Assembly: GCA_934292725.1 (NCBI GenBank)
Contig: CAKQXY010000004.1
Coordinates: forward strand, 62,001 to 126,000
Direction of reading: 5' to 3'
Origin: an uncultured Lachnospiraceae bacterium
GTDB taxonomy: Bacteria; Bacillota; Clostridia; Lachnospirales; Lachnospiraceae
DNA: 64,000 nucleotides
The notes under the pieces were generated by a model. It worked only from the letters and a program-made list of their open reading frames with translations, did no database searches and was not told the DNA's origin. The position numbers and the translations under genes are program-made. This document shows, piece by piece, positions 49,496 to 59,186 of this stretch (position 1 is its first letter; the number at the start of each line of letters is the position of its first letter).

Positions 49496-52400
49496 TTATA
49501 ACTGCTTGTAAATGCGTTGTAAAGTTTTTTCTAATAATTCCATATCAATTGGTTTTGCAATATGTGCATTCATACCAGCAGCAAAACACTGCTTTGCATC
49601 CTCTTCAAAAGCATTTGCTGTCATTGCAAGAATTGGAATTGTCTTTGCATCTGGCCGCGTGAGACTTCTAATCGCCTTTGTTGCTGCAATTCCATCCATA
49701 ACAGGCATCATTATATCCATCAAAATCGCATCATACGTTCCAGGTGGATTTTTTGTGAACTCATCAAGTGCCTGCTTTCCATCTGATACATTTGTTACAA
49801 GAGCACCTCTGTCAGCCAAAAGTGTTGTCGCAATCTCAGCATTCAGTTCATTATCCTCTGCCATCAATAGCTTCATACCCTCGATACTGCAAGCTGACTC
49901 TTTTTCCTGCAGCTTTTGTGGTGGTGGTGCTATCTCAAATGGAATTGTAACAACAAAGGTTGAGCCGACTCCCACTTCACTTGAAATTTCAATTGTTCCT
50001 TTCATCTGATCAATCAGTTCCTTTACAATTGCCATTCCCAGTCCTGTTCCCTGATAAACACTTCTTGCATCATTTTTTTCCTGTGCAAATGGTTCAAAAA
50101 TATGAGACAAAAACTCCTTGCTCATGCCCCTGCCGTTATCTGAAATAGTCCATCTGTACGTACAAATCCCATCATGCTCTCCAAGCGACTCTACAGTCGT
50201 CGTTATGGTTCCATTCTGCCTGTTATATTTGATGCAGTTTCCGTAAATATTTAAAAAGACCTGGCGAATATGAAGAGGGCTTCCGTAAATATAAGGATAC
50301 ACAAAATCTGTTTTTTTCTTCTCATATTCCCATTTAATTCCTTCACTCGCTGCGTGGGATATAGTGATTGTTTCAATATCATTCATCAATTCCTGCAGAC
50401 AAATCTGTTCATGCTTCAAAGCAATATTGCCTTCCTCAAGCTTACTCATCTGCAGTATATCGTTAATCAATGATAGTAAATGGCCTGCTACAACTTTCAT
50501 CTTTTCGTGATTTTCCTTCACAAGCTCTCTATCATCAAAATGCTCCTCATCAATCTTTAAAAGACCAATGATTCCATTAAGCGGTGTACGAATGTCGTGA
50601 CTCATGCGCGTCAAAAACTGTGTTTTTGTACGGTTTGCCACGCGCATTTCATCAAAGGCCGCCTGCAGTCTTGCATGCTCCTGCTCATCGCGCTCATGCA
50701 GCTTGGTGGTATCCTGTAAGAGAACAATTGCGTGGACAACATAAATCTCATTCCTTGTTTCTTCGTCAAACACAACTGTCTGCGTCATCAAAATGGTTTT
50801 TTGTACCCAGTAGACAATGTCATTCTCTCCATAAATGCAAAATTCAACTGACAAATATTTTTCGCCCGCATCAAAACGCTTTAACAACTTTTCACAATCA
50901 TCTGCCATGCGATAGCTTCCAAGAGTTTCCTGTGTGACTATTCTTTTATACTCACTGCAATAATCTTTGTATGAACCAGGAAGCGGATAATCAAAAAGCA
51001 TATCCAGACTTTCTCTTTTTCTTTTACCTAAAAGAATGATTCTCTCCAAAATATCATTTGTAAGATTTACCGTATAAATGACATCAGCTGGTTCGAGAAG
51101 TGCATCTACGTAGCTGTCGTTCTCCAAAATAGACTGCTTTAGCTGCTCATAATAAATTGTCAGCTGTTCCTTCGCATCTGCATGACTTCCTGCACTCTGA
51201 CGAATAGTTTCAAATGCCAAGAGAAAATGATGAAGCGCTCCAGTTTTGTCCCAGTCTACTGGAATTAATGTCAGACGGCTGTAACTATCTTGCTCATTTA
51301 CATCATACTTAAGCTCCATAACGTCCTCTTTTGTGCGCATCTTTTCACACAAATAAGAAATCTCAAGGCATTGACGGAAACGATCTTTATCATGTTTTCC
51401 TATCTTCTCCTTAACAATCTGCTCTGCAGCACCAGAGTAACTTCCATCCGATGCCAGAAAAAAATTGTTGTTTGCACGAATTGTACGATATGTATCCAGC
51501 TTTACATCACAGTACAGACAATCTGTGAAATTTTTTCCATGCATATTCAATAGCTTCAACAGCTTATAATCCAATTGTCTTTGCGCTGCTGCCTCCTCAC
51601 GCTTTACATGATTTTTATTGATATACATGTTTTTATCCGCATAGTTAAACAGCTCCTGCATTGTACTTCCAGGAAAATCACTTGCAAGTGCAAAGCCCAC
51701 TGCATAGCTTAATGGAGTATCCGGATATGACTTAGATTCTTCTGCCATCTGCTCTCTTACTGATGCAAGGCAGGCTTTCATCTCTTCCTTCCCCATTCCA
51801 TGAGTAACAGCAATAAATTCATCTCCTCCTGCTCTCCCCACAAACTGTTCTGCCGGCATAGATGCGCGTAAACAAACTGCGAAACGGCGAATATATTCAT
51901 CACCTGCCTCATGTCCCATACTATTATTGATTATTCGAAGATTATTCAGATCAAAGCTGCACACACCTATATCCTCTGGTGCAGCATCTGGCTGACTTAA
52001 CAATTCATCACATTTATTTCTATTAGGAAGACCTGTTGCACCATCAATATATACTTTTTTCTGCAAAACACGATTCATCGCCGCGTAACGCACCGCTTTA
52101 ATAAATTCATATCCTATCAGAAGCATCAGTACAACAATATCTGCTGTTATATATTTTTCAAGTACTGATAATGATGATGCCTTTCGCTGAGAATACACCT
52201 CTGCCAGTCCTGTTGCCTCATCACAAATTTCAAAAAAATGTTCACTCTTTGAAAGAATCTGTGTTTTATCGGCTCCATATGCACGTACCTGCATAATTTC
52301 CTGTTTTAACATCAAAAAGTATTCATTCAGTTCTTCCATCTTCGTCTGAAAATCACTATCTTCCAGACGAACCAAATTCAGCTCTTTGTTTCCATTCCTC

Positions 52401-52648
52401 AATCCATCAATAAATGACTCAATCTCCTGAATCATATCATCTTCCTGTCTTCCAGAAATTTCAAACTTTACGATACGCTGCGTCTTACCACGAACAAGAC
52501 CTGCATAGTTAACTATACGAGCTGTTCCCTGAATGCTAGATACAATCATCATCATCGCAATAATTAATACAACTAAAATAACAGTAAGTATACCAATGCT
52601 TATTTGAACAATACCAGATGATTTTTTCTTTGTACTGCTGTAAGCCAT
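49496..52648 (-). CDS. Diguanylate cyclase fused to a hybrid histidine kinase
   Basis: This protein of about 1050 residues starts with a membrane segment (ISIGILTVILVVLIIAMMMI), an extracellular helical sensor region (about 45-165) and a second membrane segment (ITADIVVLMLLIGYEF). A GGDEF domain with intact RAGGDEFIAV follows (about 200-345), then PAS-like regions (to about 670), a histidine kinase with MSHDIRTPLNGIIG, NDILQMSKLEEG, DNGRGMSKEF and GTGLGMAIVKEL, and a C-terminal receiver with MAEDNELNAEI and LMDIMMPVMDG. No DNA-binding domain is present, so c-di-GMP is the most likely output. ATG 52648 has GGAGGG upstream. It lies 45 bases downstream of a second hybrid kinase. Confidence 0.92.
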   Translation of the reverse strand: MAYSSTKKKSSGIVQISIGILTVILVVLIIAMMMIVSSIQGTARIVNYAGLVRGKTQRIVKFEISGRQEDDMIQEIESFIDGLRNGNKELNLVRLEDSDFQTKMEELNEYFLMLKQEIMQVRAYGADKTQILSKSEHFFEICDEATGLAEVYSQRKASSLSVLEKYITADIVVLMLLIGYEFIKAVRYAAMNRVLQKKVYIDGATGLPNRNKCDELLSQPDAAPEDIGVCSFDLNNLRIINNSMGHEAGDEYIRRFAVCLRASMPAEQFVGRAGGDEFIAVTHGMGKEEMKACLASVREQMAEESKSYPDTPLSYAVGFALASDFPGSTMQELFNYADKNMYINKNHVKREEAAAQRQLDYKLLKLLNMHGKNFTDCLYCDVKLDTYRTIRANNNFFLASDGSYSGAAEQIVKEKIGKHDKDRFRQCLEISYLCEKMRTKEDVMELKYDVNEQDSYSRLTLIPVDWDKTGALHHFLLAFETIRQSAGSHADAKEQLTIYYEQLKQSILENDSYVDALLEPADVIYTVNLTNDILERIILLGKRKRESLDMLFDYPLPGSYKDYCSEYKRIVTQETLGSYRMADDCEKLLKRFDAGEKYLSVEFCIYGENDIVYWVQKTILMTQTVVFDEETRNEIYVVHAIVLLQDTTKLHERDEQEHARLQAAFDEMRVANRTKTQFLTRMSHDIRTPLNGIIGLLKIDEEHFDDRELVKENHEKMKVVAGHLLSLINDILQMSKLEEGNIALKHEQICLQELMNDIETITISHAASEGIKWEYEKKKTDFVYPYIYGSPLHIRQVFLNIYGNCIKYNRQNGTITTTVESLGEHDGICTYRWTISDNGRGMSKEFLSHIFEPFAQEKNDARSVYQGTGLGMAIVKELIDQMKGTIEISSEVGVGSTFVVTIPFEIAPPPQKLQEKESACSIEGMKLLMAEDNELNAEIATTLLADRGALVTNVSDGKQALDEFTKNPPGTYDAILMDIMMPVMDGIAATKAIRSLTRPDAKTIPILAMTANAFEEDAKQCFAAGMNAHIAKPIDMELLEKTLQRIYKQL

Positions 52649-52693
52649 TATCAACCCTCCTCTATTTCTTCACTATTATTTTAAATGTAATCA

Positions 52694-55645
52694 TCATCTA
52701 CCAGTAAATTTATTTTTCAGTGCCTGAACAAGTTCTTCAACTACGATTGGCTTTGATAAAAAGCCATCCATGCCTGATTCGAGTGCTTTTTTTCGATCTT
52801 CATCAAATGCATTGGCTGTCATTGCCAATATTGAAATGTTTGCCAATGCAGGATTTTTCAACTCGCGAATACGTTTCGTAGCCTCATATCCATTCATGAC
52901 AGGCATCTGCACATCCATCAGCACCAAATCGTAAGTGCCTGGCTTTGAAGTACTTACCTTCTCTAGTGCCTCAGCTCCATTTTCTGCTGTGTCAACAATA
53001 AAACCATACTCGGTAAGAATCTCCGTGGCTATCTCACTGTTTAATTCATTATCTTCGACAAGCAATATATGTTTGTTTTTGAAATCGAAACCTGCATCTG
53101 GAAGAATACCATCATCATTTTGTTCTTTTTTCTGCCCAAGTGCAGTCATTAAAGTTTCACGCAAATCTGACATAAACATCGGCTTAGCACAGAACGCAGT
53201 TACGCCTGCTGCTTTTGCTTCCACTTCAATTTCTGACCAGTCATATGCAGTAAGTATAATAATAGGAGTATCATCGCCAATGCTTCTTATCTGACGCGTG
53301 ACTTCAATTCCATTCATATCAGGCAGCCTCCAGTCGATAATATACGCATGGAAAGCATCCCCTAACTCTATTGACTGTTTTGCACGAAGAACTGCCTCCT
53401 TGCCTGAAAGCGTCCACTCTGAACGCATTCCAACCTTTACAAGCATCTTTGTAACACTGTCACATGTATTAAAATCATCATCTACTACTAATGCCTTAAG
53501 ACCTTCTAACTCTGTTATCTTTTCCACGCGATGCTGCTCAGACTGAATACGAAACATCAAACGGATAATAAATTCTGTACCTTTGTTTTTCTGTGTCTGA
53601 ATCTCAATCGTACCGCCCATCATATTCACGATATTTTTGGAAATAGCCATGCCAAGTCCAGTACCCTGAATCTTGCTGACTGTAGATGTTCGCTCTCTCT
53701 CAAAAGGATCAAAAATTTTCTGTGCAAACTCCTGACTCATGCCAATTCCATTATCCTTGACTCTGATCTCATATTGAGCACAATCCTTTTGCGTACTTGG
53801 AAACTGTCTTAGACGAACAGAAACTGTTCCTCCTGCCGGTGTAAATTTAATTGCATTTGAGAGCAGATTCAAAAGCACCTGATTTAATCGTGTCTTATCA
53901 CAGTATACATCTTCATCTGTAACATCCATTGCATCCATGTAAAGTTCCAACTGCTTTGCATGAATTTGTCCGCTTATGATTGTCTTCAAATCATGAAGAA
54001 GATCTGACAAATTAACCTTAGTTTCTTCAAGATGAATCTTTCCGCTTTCAATACGGCTCATATCCAATATATCATTGATCAAGGAAAGCAGATGATTGCT
54101 TGATGCAAGGATTTTTCCTAAATAATCTCTTACCTTTTCCTGGTTTTCAATATTGCTGACAGCAAGTGTAGTAAAACCAATAATGGCATTCATTGGTGTT
54201 CGAATGTCATGAGACATATTTGAAAGAAATGTACTCTTTGCACGATTGGCTGTTTCAGCTGCGCAGACAGCATCTGACAATGCCTGATTCATTTTCTTAT
54301 CAGCAGTTCTATCTGACATTACAATGATACATTTTCGTTTTTTCTCTACCTCACTGCCCATTGCTATGATATGAAACCAACGCCGTTCCCCTGTTTTTTT
54401 ATGAACATACTCAAAATCCCACTCACGCTGTTCATTGACAAGCAGTCCTTTTAGATGTTTAGATCGTTGTCCCTCTGTATCCTGCGGATGAAGCTTTCCT
54501 AAAACATAAATATTCTCTTTAATCTGTTTAGCTGTAATACCAAGCAGCTTTTCAACATTCGGACTGACATAGTCAGCTCTGGCTGTCTTAACATCTGCCA
54601 TCAAAAATACATCATCCACATTCATAGACAGCTTTTTAAACAATTCATCCCTGTACAAAATTTGTGTATTCTTGCTCTTTATATTTGACTGACTTCTTCT
54701 AAGAATCATGATAATAATGAATGATGCAACAGTAAGCAGCAGAACACCTACAATAATAAGCGTACTAAACTGCAGCTCATTCATACCAGCATTGACAATA
54801 TCAGCCGGAACAATTCCAAGCAATGCCCAATCCTGAATGTTCACATTTTCATAAATCAGATAGTAATTTCTTCCCTCTAAATTTACAAGCATAGCGCCTG
54901 TGTGTCCCTGCTTAAGCTCCTCTGAAAATGTCATGATCTCATCTTCTGAAAGACCAGAGTGATCCCTCAAAACAGCTATGAAATTATATGCTGTTTTCCA
55001 TGACTCTGGTGCATGATCAATCACAACTCGTCCGTCTGAATGAACTACATAGCCGCCTGCACTTCCCTGAAAAGCAGAGATATCTAATACCTTTACAATG
55101 TCAGAGTTGTCATATGCAACAGCAATGGCATCATATTCAAACCCCTGATAAATTCCATTAACTTCAGGACACGCAAAAACAAGCATCTGCGATTTTCCAG
55201 GCAGTGCTGCATTCATTATAATATCATTTTTCTTTGTGATCTTATCCTCAAGATTTCCCTGTAATCCAAGATACCCTGTTTCACCTGTTATCGTTTTATA
55301 ATTGCCGTCAAACGATAAAAAATAGAAGCCCGAAAATCCTGTTTCTTCCTGTACTTTATTGATGTAATCACAAATTTCATTTTCTGTCGAAATCTTCTGC
55401 AGATACGCACTCAACATATGAAGATACGTCAAATTTTTATCGACAAGTTCATTTAATGCTTTATTTGACTGATTAAAAATCTCTGTCAAATGAGAAGCAC
55501 TTTCCTGATACACAGTCTTCGACACAAACCTTGCATATCTAATGCCCACCATGCTGATTCCAATTATTAAGACAATTGCTGCTGCAAATGCTCCCAATCT
55601 TTTTTTCATGAACTGTTTCTTTTTCCTGTATTTTATCTCATCCAT
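52694..55645 (-). CDS. dCache-PAS hybrid histidine kinase with two receiver domains
   Basis: The 983-residue protein has a membrane segment (residues 17-36), an extracellular double Cache-like sensor (about 40-290; GGYVVHSDGRVVIDHAPES and NYYLIYENVNIQDWALLGIV), and a second membrane segment near 297-318. A PAS domain (DDVFLMADVKTARADYVSPN), the kinase core (MSHDIRTPMNAIIGFTT, NDILDMSRIESGK, DNGIGMSQEF, GTGLGMAISKNI), and two receivers follow (VVDDDFNTCDS with IIDWRLPDMNG; LVEDNELNSEI with LMDVQMPVMNG). No HPt or DNA-binding domain is visible. Its start is 4 bases after the stop of the binding lipoprotein gene, so the lipoprotein probably delivers a ligand to this sensor. Confidence 0.92.
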   Translation of the reverse strand: MDEIKYRKKKQFMKKRLGAFAAAIVLIIGISMVGIRYARFVSKTVYQESASHLTEIFNQSNKALNELVDKNLTYLHMLSAYLQKISTENEICDYINKVQEETGFSGFYFLSFDGNYKTITGETGYLGLQGNLEDKITKKNDIIMNAALPGKSQMLVFACPEVNGIYQGFEYDAIAVAYDNSDIVKVLDISAFQGSAGGYVVHSDGRVVIDHAPESWKTAYNFIAVLRDHSGLSEDEIMTFSEELKQGHTGAMLVNLEGRNYYLIYENVNIQDWALLGIVPADIVNAGMNELQFSTLIIVGVLLLTVASFIIIMILRRSQSNIKSKNTQILYRDELFKKLSMNVDDVFLMADVKTARADYVSPNVEKLLGITAKQIKENIYVLGKLHPQDTEGQRSKHLKGLLVNEQREWDFEYVHKKTGERRWFHIIAMGSEVEKKRKCIIVMSDRTADKKMNQALSDAVCAAETANRAKSTFLSNMSHDIRTPMNAIIGFTTLAVSNIENQEKVRDYLGKILASSNHLLSLINDILDMSRIESGKIHLEETKVNLSDLLHDLKTIISGQIHAKQLELYMDAMDVTDEDVYCDKTRLNQVLLNLLSNAIKFTPAGGTVSVRLRQFPSTQKDCAQYEIRVKDNGIGMSQEFAQKIFDPFERERTSTVSKIQGTGLGMAISKNIVNMMGGTIEIQTQKNKGTEFIIRLMFRIQSEQHRVEKITELEGLKALVVDDDFNTCDSVTKMLVKVGMRSEWTLSGKEAVLRAKQSIELGDAFHAYIIDWRLPDMNGIEVTRQIRSIGDDTPIIILTAYDWSEIEVEAKAAGVTAFCAKPMFMSDLRETLMTALGQKKEQNDDGILPDAGFDFKNKHILLVEDNELNSEIATEILTEYGFIVDTAENGAEALEKVSTSKPGTYDLVLMDVQMPVMNGYEATKRIRELKNPALANISILAMTANAFDEDRKKALESGMDGFLSKPIVVEELVQALKNKFTGR

Positions 55646-55649
55646 CTAC

Positions 55650-57485
55650 TTACCTCAAAGTGATATATGATTCCGGCTCTGCCAAAACAGCATCATCCTC
55701 TAAGACATAATTGATCCACGTATCCTTCACAAACGTGTCTCCACCTTCGAACATATCATCTTCTGCTGAAAGGATTGGTTCCATATGTTTTTTTGTTGCC
55801 AGACACATCACGGTAAATACATCATCATCTTTAATTGTCTTTCCGTCTTTTTTAATGCTAGTCAATGTATAGCCATCGCCATTTTCCTTAACCTCCATAG
55901 AAATGCCGCTGACAACTGGCAGTGAACCGCGATTAAATGGAACAAATCCGCCATCACAGCCTTCCACAAAAGCTTTTAATATTTCTTTCAGCTTTGCTCC
56001 TGTTACTTCACATTTGTAAGAAAAAAGACTATTTGGCATGATCATGCTGACTGCCATTTTTTTAGTATAATCAGCCTGCAGCACATTTCCTGTAAAGCTG
56101 TTTCCAGCTGCAATAAGTACATCTGTCCCGTAAATACCTCGCAGCGTATTTGCCATAACTGAGTAAGCTTCATTTCCGCCATCAGCATGGAAATAATTCG
56201 AATATGCATTCTGCACCTTCAGCACAACATCATCAGAAGCTGTTTTTTCCTCCTTCAGCTGATCATTAAATGCTTGATATGCCTGATTTGAATCATACTC
56301 ACCTGCAATCATCTTAGAAACCACATCTTTAGAAATAGAAAAGAAATCATTTGACGCAATGCGAATATACATATGGTTTTCTTCAATAACAGGCTTAATA
56401 TCTTTTAAATACTCAGTAAGATAAAAATCCACATCCTGACTGTAGCTTAACATATCCTGACCATCCGCAATAATTAGATTTTGCGCTTCCTCTGACAGCA
56501 TCTCTTTTAATACGCTCATTGCTTTTTTGCGTCGTGAATCATCCTGTTCCAAATCCTTATTCAAGGCTATCTGAAAATATGGAGTTGTCATGATCCATTC
56601 TTCACCATCCTGATTAAAGAATGGTAAAAACGCTGTGTCAATGCCCTGATCCTGAAATGTCTTCACCATAGCTGAACTGCCAAAATACATAGCAAGCTCT
56701 TCATTTTGATACATATTTATTACAGCATCATAATTAAGTTCAAGATCATCTTTTCCCAATTTCACATCATTAATAAACTGTTCCATACGATCAAAAGCCT
56801 TCGGCCAAACAATATCATCCAGACCAACACGCTCTTTGTTGGCAGGATCACTGTAGGCAGTACGCCACTTACGGCCATCTGTAGAGGTAAGCTCTGAAGC
56901 AGACAGTCCCTGCAGCGTTTCCATACATGTATAATCATAGTAATAATCTGCAGTAAATCCACGAACACCTGCTTCTTCAAATTTTTGGCATGCCAAAACA
57001 AAGCTGTCATAATCTGTCGGCAGTTCAATACCATACTTTTCAAACAGTCCTTTGTTTACTACAAATCCATGTGCATCTGCGCATACTGGAAGCCAGTTCA
57101 CACTTCCGTCCTCGTTCATGAAATTATTGAGATATGTATTGTATACAGCACCCGCCTCATTTGTTGTGGAAAGATCCATCAGACTATCCTTAAGCGGACT
57201 TGCATCATGAAGTGAGAAACGACAGCACGTAATAATATCAGGAAGTCCGCCATTTTCATCAAGAAACTTGTAAAAATCCAAATCGTTATTGCCAACTACA
57301 AATTCAATATTCACATCTGGAAGCTGTGACTGAATATATGGTGCATATTTATCATACAGATTTGTGGTCCATAAATACACTCTGATTGTTTCTGCCTCTT
57401 CTTTTTTTACGTTCTTTTTCCCACAGCCTGCTAAAAGTGCAGTACCCGTCAACAGCAGGAACAATATTACTTTTTTTCTTTTCAA
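55650..57485 (-). CDS. Solute-binding lipoprotein with 5'-nucleotidase C-terminal-like domain
   Basis: This protein of 611 residues has a lipoprotein signal (FLLLTGTALLAGC) and a family 1 extracellular solute-binding body (TIRVYLWTTNLYDKYAPYIQ, DIITCCRFSLHDASPLKDS, MYFGSSAMVKTFQDQGIDT). The C-terminal 150 residues differ: DVLIAAGNSFTGNVLQADYT, NSLFSYKCEVTGAKLKEIL and TLTSIKKDGKTIKDDDVFTV look like the C-terminal domain of 5'-nucleotidases, without the metallophosphatase part. I chose a TTG start at 57485 because GGGGGG lies eight bases before it and it places the signal peptide correctly; the longer frame to 57554 lacks a site. No permease genes are near. It heads the operon with two hybrid kinases. 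Confidence 0.85.
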   Translation of the reverse strand: MKRKKVILFLLLTGTALLAGCGKKNVKKEEAETIRVYLWTTNLYDKYAPYIQSQLPDVNIEFVVGNNDLDFYKFLDENGGLPDIITCCRFSLHDASPLKDSLMDLSTTNEAGAVYNTYLNNFMNEDGSVNWLPVCADAHGFVVNKGLFEKYGIELPTDYDSFVLACQKFEEAGVRGFTADYYYDYTCMETLQGLSASELTSTDGRKWRTAYSDPANKERVGLDDIVWPKAFDRMEQFINDVKLGKDDLELNYDAVINMYQNEELAMYFGSSAMVKTFQDQGIDTAFLPFFNQDGEEWIMTTPYFQIALNKDLEQDDSRRKKAMSVLKEMLSEEAQNLIIADGQDMLSYSQDVDFYLTEYLKDIKPVIEENHMYIRIASNDFFSISKDVVSKMIAGEYDSNQAYQAFNDQLKEEKTASDDVVLKVQNAYSNYFHADGGNEAYSVMANTLRGIYGTDVLIAAGNSFTGNVLQADYTKKMAVSMIMPNSLFSYKCEVTGAKLKEILKAFVEGCDGGFVPFNRGSLPVVSGISMEVKENGDGYTLTSIKKDGKTIKDDDVFTVMCLATKKHMEPILSAEDDMFEGGDTFVKDTWINYVLEDDAVLAEPESYITLR

Positions 57486-57558
57486 TTTTAAATCCCCCCT
57501 TATGTAAAATATGTACCGCCACATAGTGCAGTACACATTTGGAGCAAAATACATATTG

Positions 57559-57587
57559 ATTATATTCCTAAACGAGACAAATTACAA
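57559..57587 (-). promoter_or_regulatory. Promoter of the sensory operon
   Basis: On the minus strand TTGTAA (57582-57587) and TATAAT (57559-57564) are 17 bases apart. Downstream the leader has a TGTAC...GTACA inverted repeat between about 57510 and 57535, a possible operator. Confidence 0.65.
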
Positions 57588-57609
57588 GCATTTTCTTAAA
57601 TAAAGAAAA

Positions 57610-57642
57610 AGCACTGCCGACTGGTTAATTCTCGGCAATGCT
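57610..57642 (-). terminator. Terminator overlapping the end of the fic gene
   Basis: On the minus strand AGCATTGCCG pairs with CGGCAGTGCT (one G-U) and TTTTTCTTTA follows. The stem begins inside the last codons of fic, and the stop codon is in the loop. Confidence 0.85.
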
Positions 57643-58308
57643 CTCTCTATCTACTTTGTTCGATTTAAGAATATCAGTTTGCTTTGCAAGATCCTGTGTT
57701 CTGTAGCTGCTGTAACCTTCGTAATCATAGCTGTGATCGACACCCTTCATGAACATTTCAAGGTTATTGATCTTATCCGTCAATGCAGCTTTTAGAAGCA
57801 CTTTAATTTCCACATCTTTGACTGGACTTCTCTCCATTGCCATCAAATAATCATCCTTATCGACTAAGCTCCAGTCAATAACTTTTCCAAGCTTCTTTTT
57901 TAAAATCTGATCCAGCCAAATACGGGTACTGCGTCCATTTCCTTCCCGAAAAGGATGTGCAATATTCATCTCAACATATTTTTCTATAATCTCATCAAAT
58001 GTGGACTGTGGCATCTTCTCGATGCTTTCAAGTGCCGCATCTAAATACATGACTGGTGCAAAGCGAAAATTTCCTTTTGCAAGATTCACGGTTCGCGTCT
58101 GACCTGCAAACTCGTAAATATCGCTAAACAGATTTTTATGAATAGTCTTCAACGTACTATAGCTGCCCGGCCTAAGCGTATCCAAAAGTCCGCTTTCAAA
58201 CAACTCTGCCGCTCTTCTCTTACTGATCCTTTCCTCTTCTTTTGCCAATTCGGTGGAATCCGTGATTCCTAACTTATTCTTCAATGCTGCCATTTTCAGA
58301 TTCTCCAT
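57625..58308 (-). CDS. fic: Fic-family protein (class III-type, probable AMP transferase)
   Basis: The 227-residue protein has the full Fic motif HPFREGNGRSTR (catalytic His near residue 117) and the flap region FAGQTRTVNLAKGNFRFAP. It would transfer AMP from ATP to a protein hydroxyl. A C-terminal helix contains SYDYEG, which fits the inhibitory (S/T)xxxE(G/N) motif of class III Fic proteins such as that of Neisseria, so the enzyme may be self-inhibited. No separate antitoxin is needed. The ATG at 58308 lacks a good site; an ATG five codons later (58293) has GGAG nine bases upstream and is a strong alternative. It has its own promoter and terminator. Confidence 0.9.
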   Translation of the reverse strand: MENLKMAALKNKLGITDSTELAKEEERISKRRAAELFESGLLDTLRPGSYSTLKTIHKNLFSDIYEFAGQTRTVNLAKGNFRFAPVMYLDAALESIEKMPQSTFDEIIEKYVEMNIAHPFREGNGRSTRIWLDQILKKKLGKVIDWSLVDKDDYLMAMERSPVKDVEIKVLLKAALTDKINNLEMFMKGVDHSYDYEGYSSYRTQDLAKQTDILKSNKVDRESIAEN

Positions 58309-58345
58309 TCATGTATGATTCAGATACAAATTTCTTTCTAATTTA

Positions 58346-58374
58346 ATTGTACACTTTAGTCTACATGTTGTCAA
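58346..58374 (-). promoter_or_regulatory. fic promoter with imperfect palindrome
   Basis: On the minus strand TTGACA (58369-58374) and TACAAT (58346-58351) are 17 bases apart. The spacer holds GTAGACT-AA-AGTGTAC, a palindrome with one mismatch, a likely operator. Confidence 0.65.
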
Positions 58375-58391
58375 GAGCGCTGTTTATGTTT

Positions 58392-58408
58392 CAGCTCTGA
58401 CGAGTAAA
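58392..58408. repeat. 17-bp direct repeat, left copy
   Basis: CAGCTCTGACGAGTAAA occurs here and again, identical and in the same orientation, at 59258-59274. The two copies bracket the RelE-like/AbrB-like toxin-antitoxin genes. Confidence 0.85.
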
Positions 58409-58537
58409 CTTCTCGTTTTTTCTTTTACTGAACTTCCACCAAGCCATCAAAAACATTTGTTCTGTTTTTTTCTTTTTTAAGGCACAGACTTTTCTCGGTT
58501 TAGTACCAGGGGGCTGGCACGAGTTTAGTAATTTATT

Positions 58538-58906
58538 CTACAAATCCGACAGTAAAATTCGGTCATATGCGCCATTTTTCTTATCTTCCGGATGTGGCTC
58601 CAGTCCTATAATCGTAATATCTTTCTGGTCTGGCCCATAAACCCAGTACATTCTCATTGCACCACTAGTTTTATTTTCTAGATAAGATTGCCACACTTTC
58701 ATTCCATAACGTCTGGATAATGGCTCTATTTCATGGGTTTGAAGACTCGGATAACCCGGATCAGCCGACAACAGTTTTAAAGCCTTTCCCCATTTTTTAT
58801 ACAACTGTTCTTCCTTCTTTTTTATATTACCAGAACGATATTTCTCCTGCAGATCTAACCAAAGTTCCTGCATTTCAGGAATTCCCATTCGTATATTAAA
58901 ATTCAT
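58538..58906 (-). CDS. RelE/ParE-like toxin candidate
   Basis: The 122-residue protein contains KWGKALKLLSADPGYPSLQ, a segment typical of RelE/HigB-type folds (K-L...P...L.TH.I), then YGMKVWQSYLENKTSGAMRM and a C-terminal YWVYGPDQKDITIIGLEPHP with PHPED. This resembles phage- and plasmid-type RelE-like toxins, but the catalytic residues cannot be assigned with confidence. It starts 12 bases after the stop of a small AbrB-like gene on the same strand, in typical antitoxin-then-toxin order. The function is inferred from fold pattern and context. Confidence 0.65.
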   Translation of the reverse strand: MNFNIRMGIPEMQELWLDLQEKYRSGNIKKKEEQLYKKWGKALKLLSADPGYPSLQTHEIEPLSRRYGMKVWQSYLENKTSGAMRMYWVYGPDQKDITIIGLEPHPEDKKNGAYDRILLSDL

Positions 58907-58918
58907 TTCTTATTCCTT

Positions 58919-59158
58919 TTAAAAATCTGACAGATCAATAGCTGGGGAAACATCACTTTTCTTAAAGTTACTTACTGCCCGATCCATATCTGCCAGAGTT
59001 CTGGCTGAAATGCTCTCTGGCACTGCCAGTTCCCGAGGTTCCAAAATAATACAGCCATTTCCGTATTCTTTTACATTGTAATACTGATAAGCAGCTCCTC
59101 TGAGCGTAATTCTTTTTTTGCTATCCAGATGGGCAACATAATCTTTCATTGCTTCCAT
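58919..59158 (-). CDS. AbrB/MazE-like antitoxin candidate
   Basis: This 79-residue protein has KKRITLRGAAYQYYNVKEYG followed by CIILEPREL, which looks like a swapped-hairpin AbrB/MazE DNA-binding domain. The rest, ISARTLADMDRAVSNFKKSD, would be the toxin-binding tail. ATG 59158 has AGGAGGTG upstream, preferred over a GTG three codons earlier. A promoter with a perfect 14-base palindrome precedes it, suggesting autoregulation. Confidence 0.68.
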   Translation of the reverse strand: MEAMKDYVAHLDSKKRITLRGAAYQYYNVKEYGNGCIILEPRELAVPESISARTLADMDRAVSNFKKSDVSPAIDLSDF

Positions 59159-59186
59159 TATCAACACCTCCTACGCAAGTATTTGT

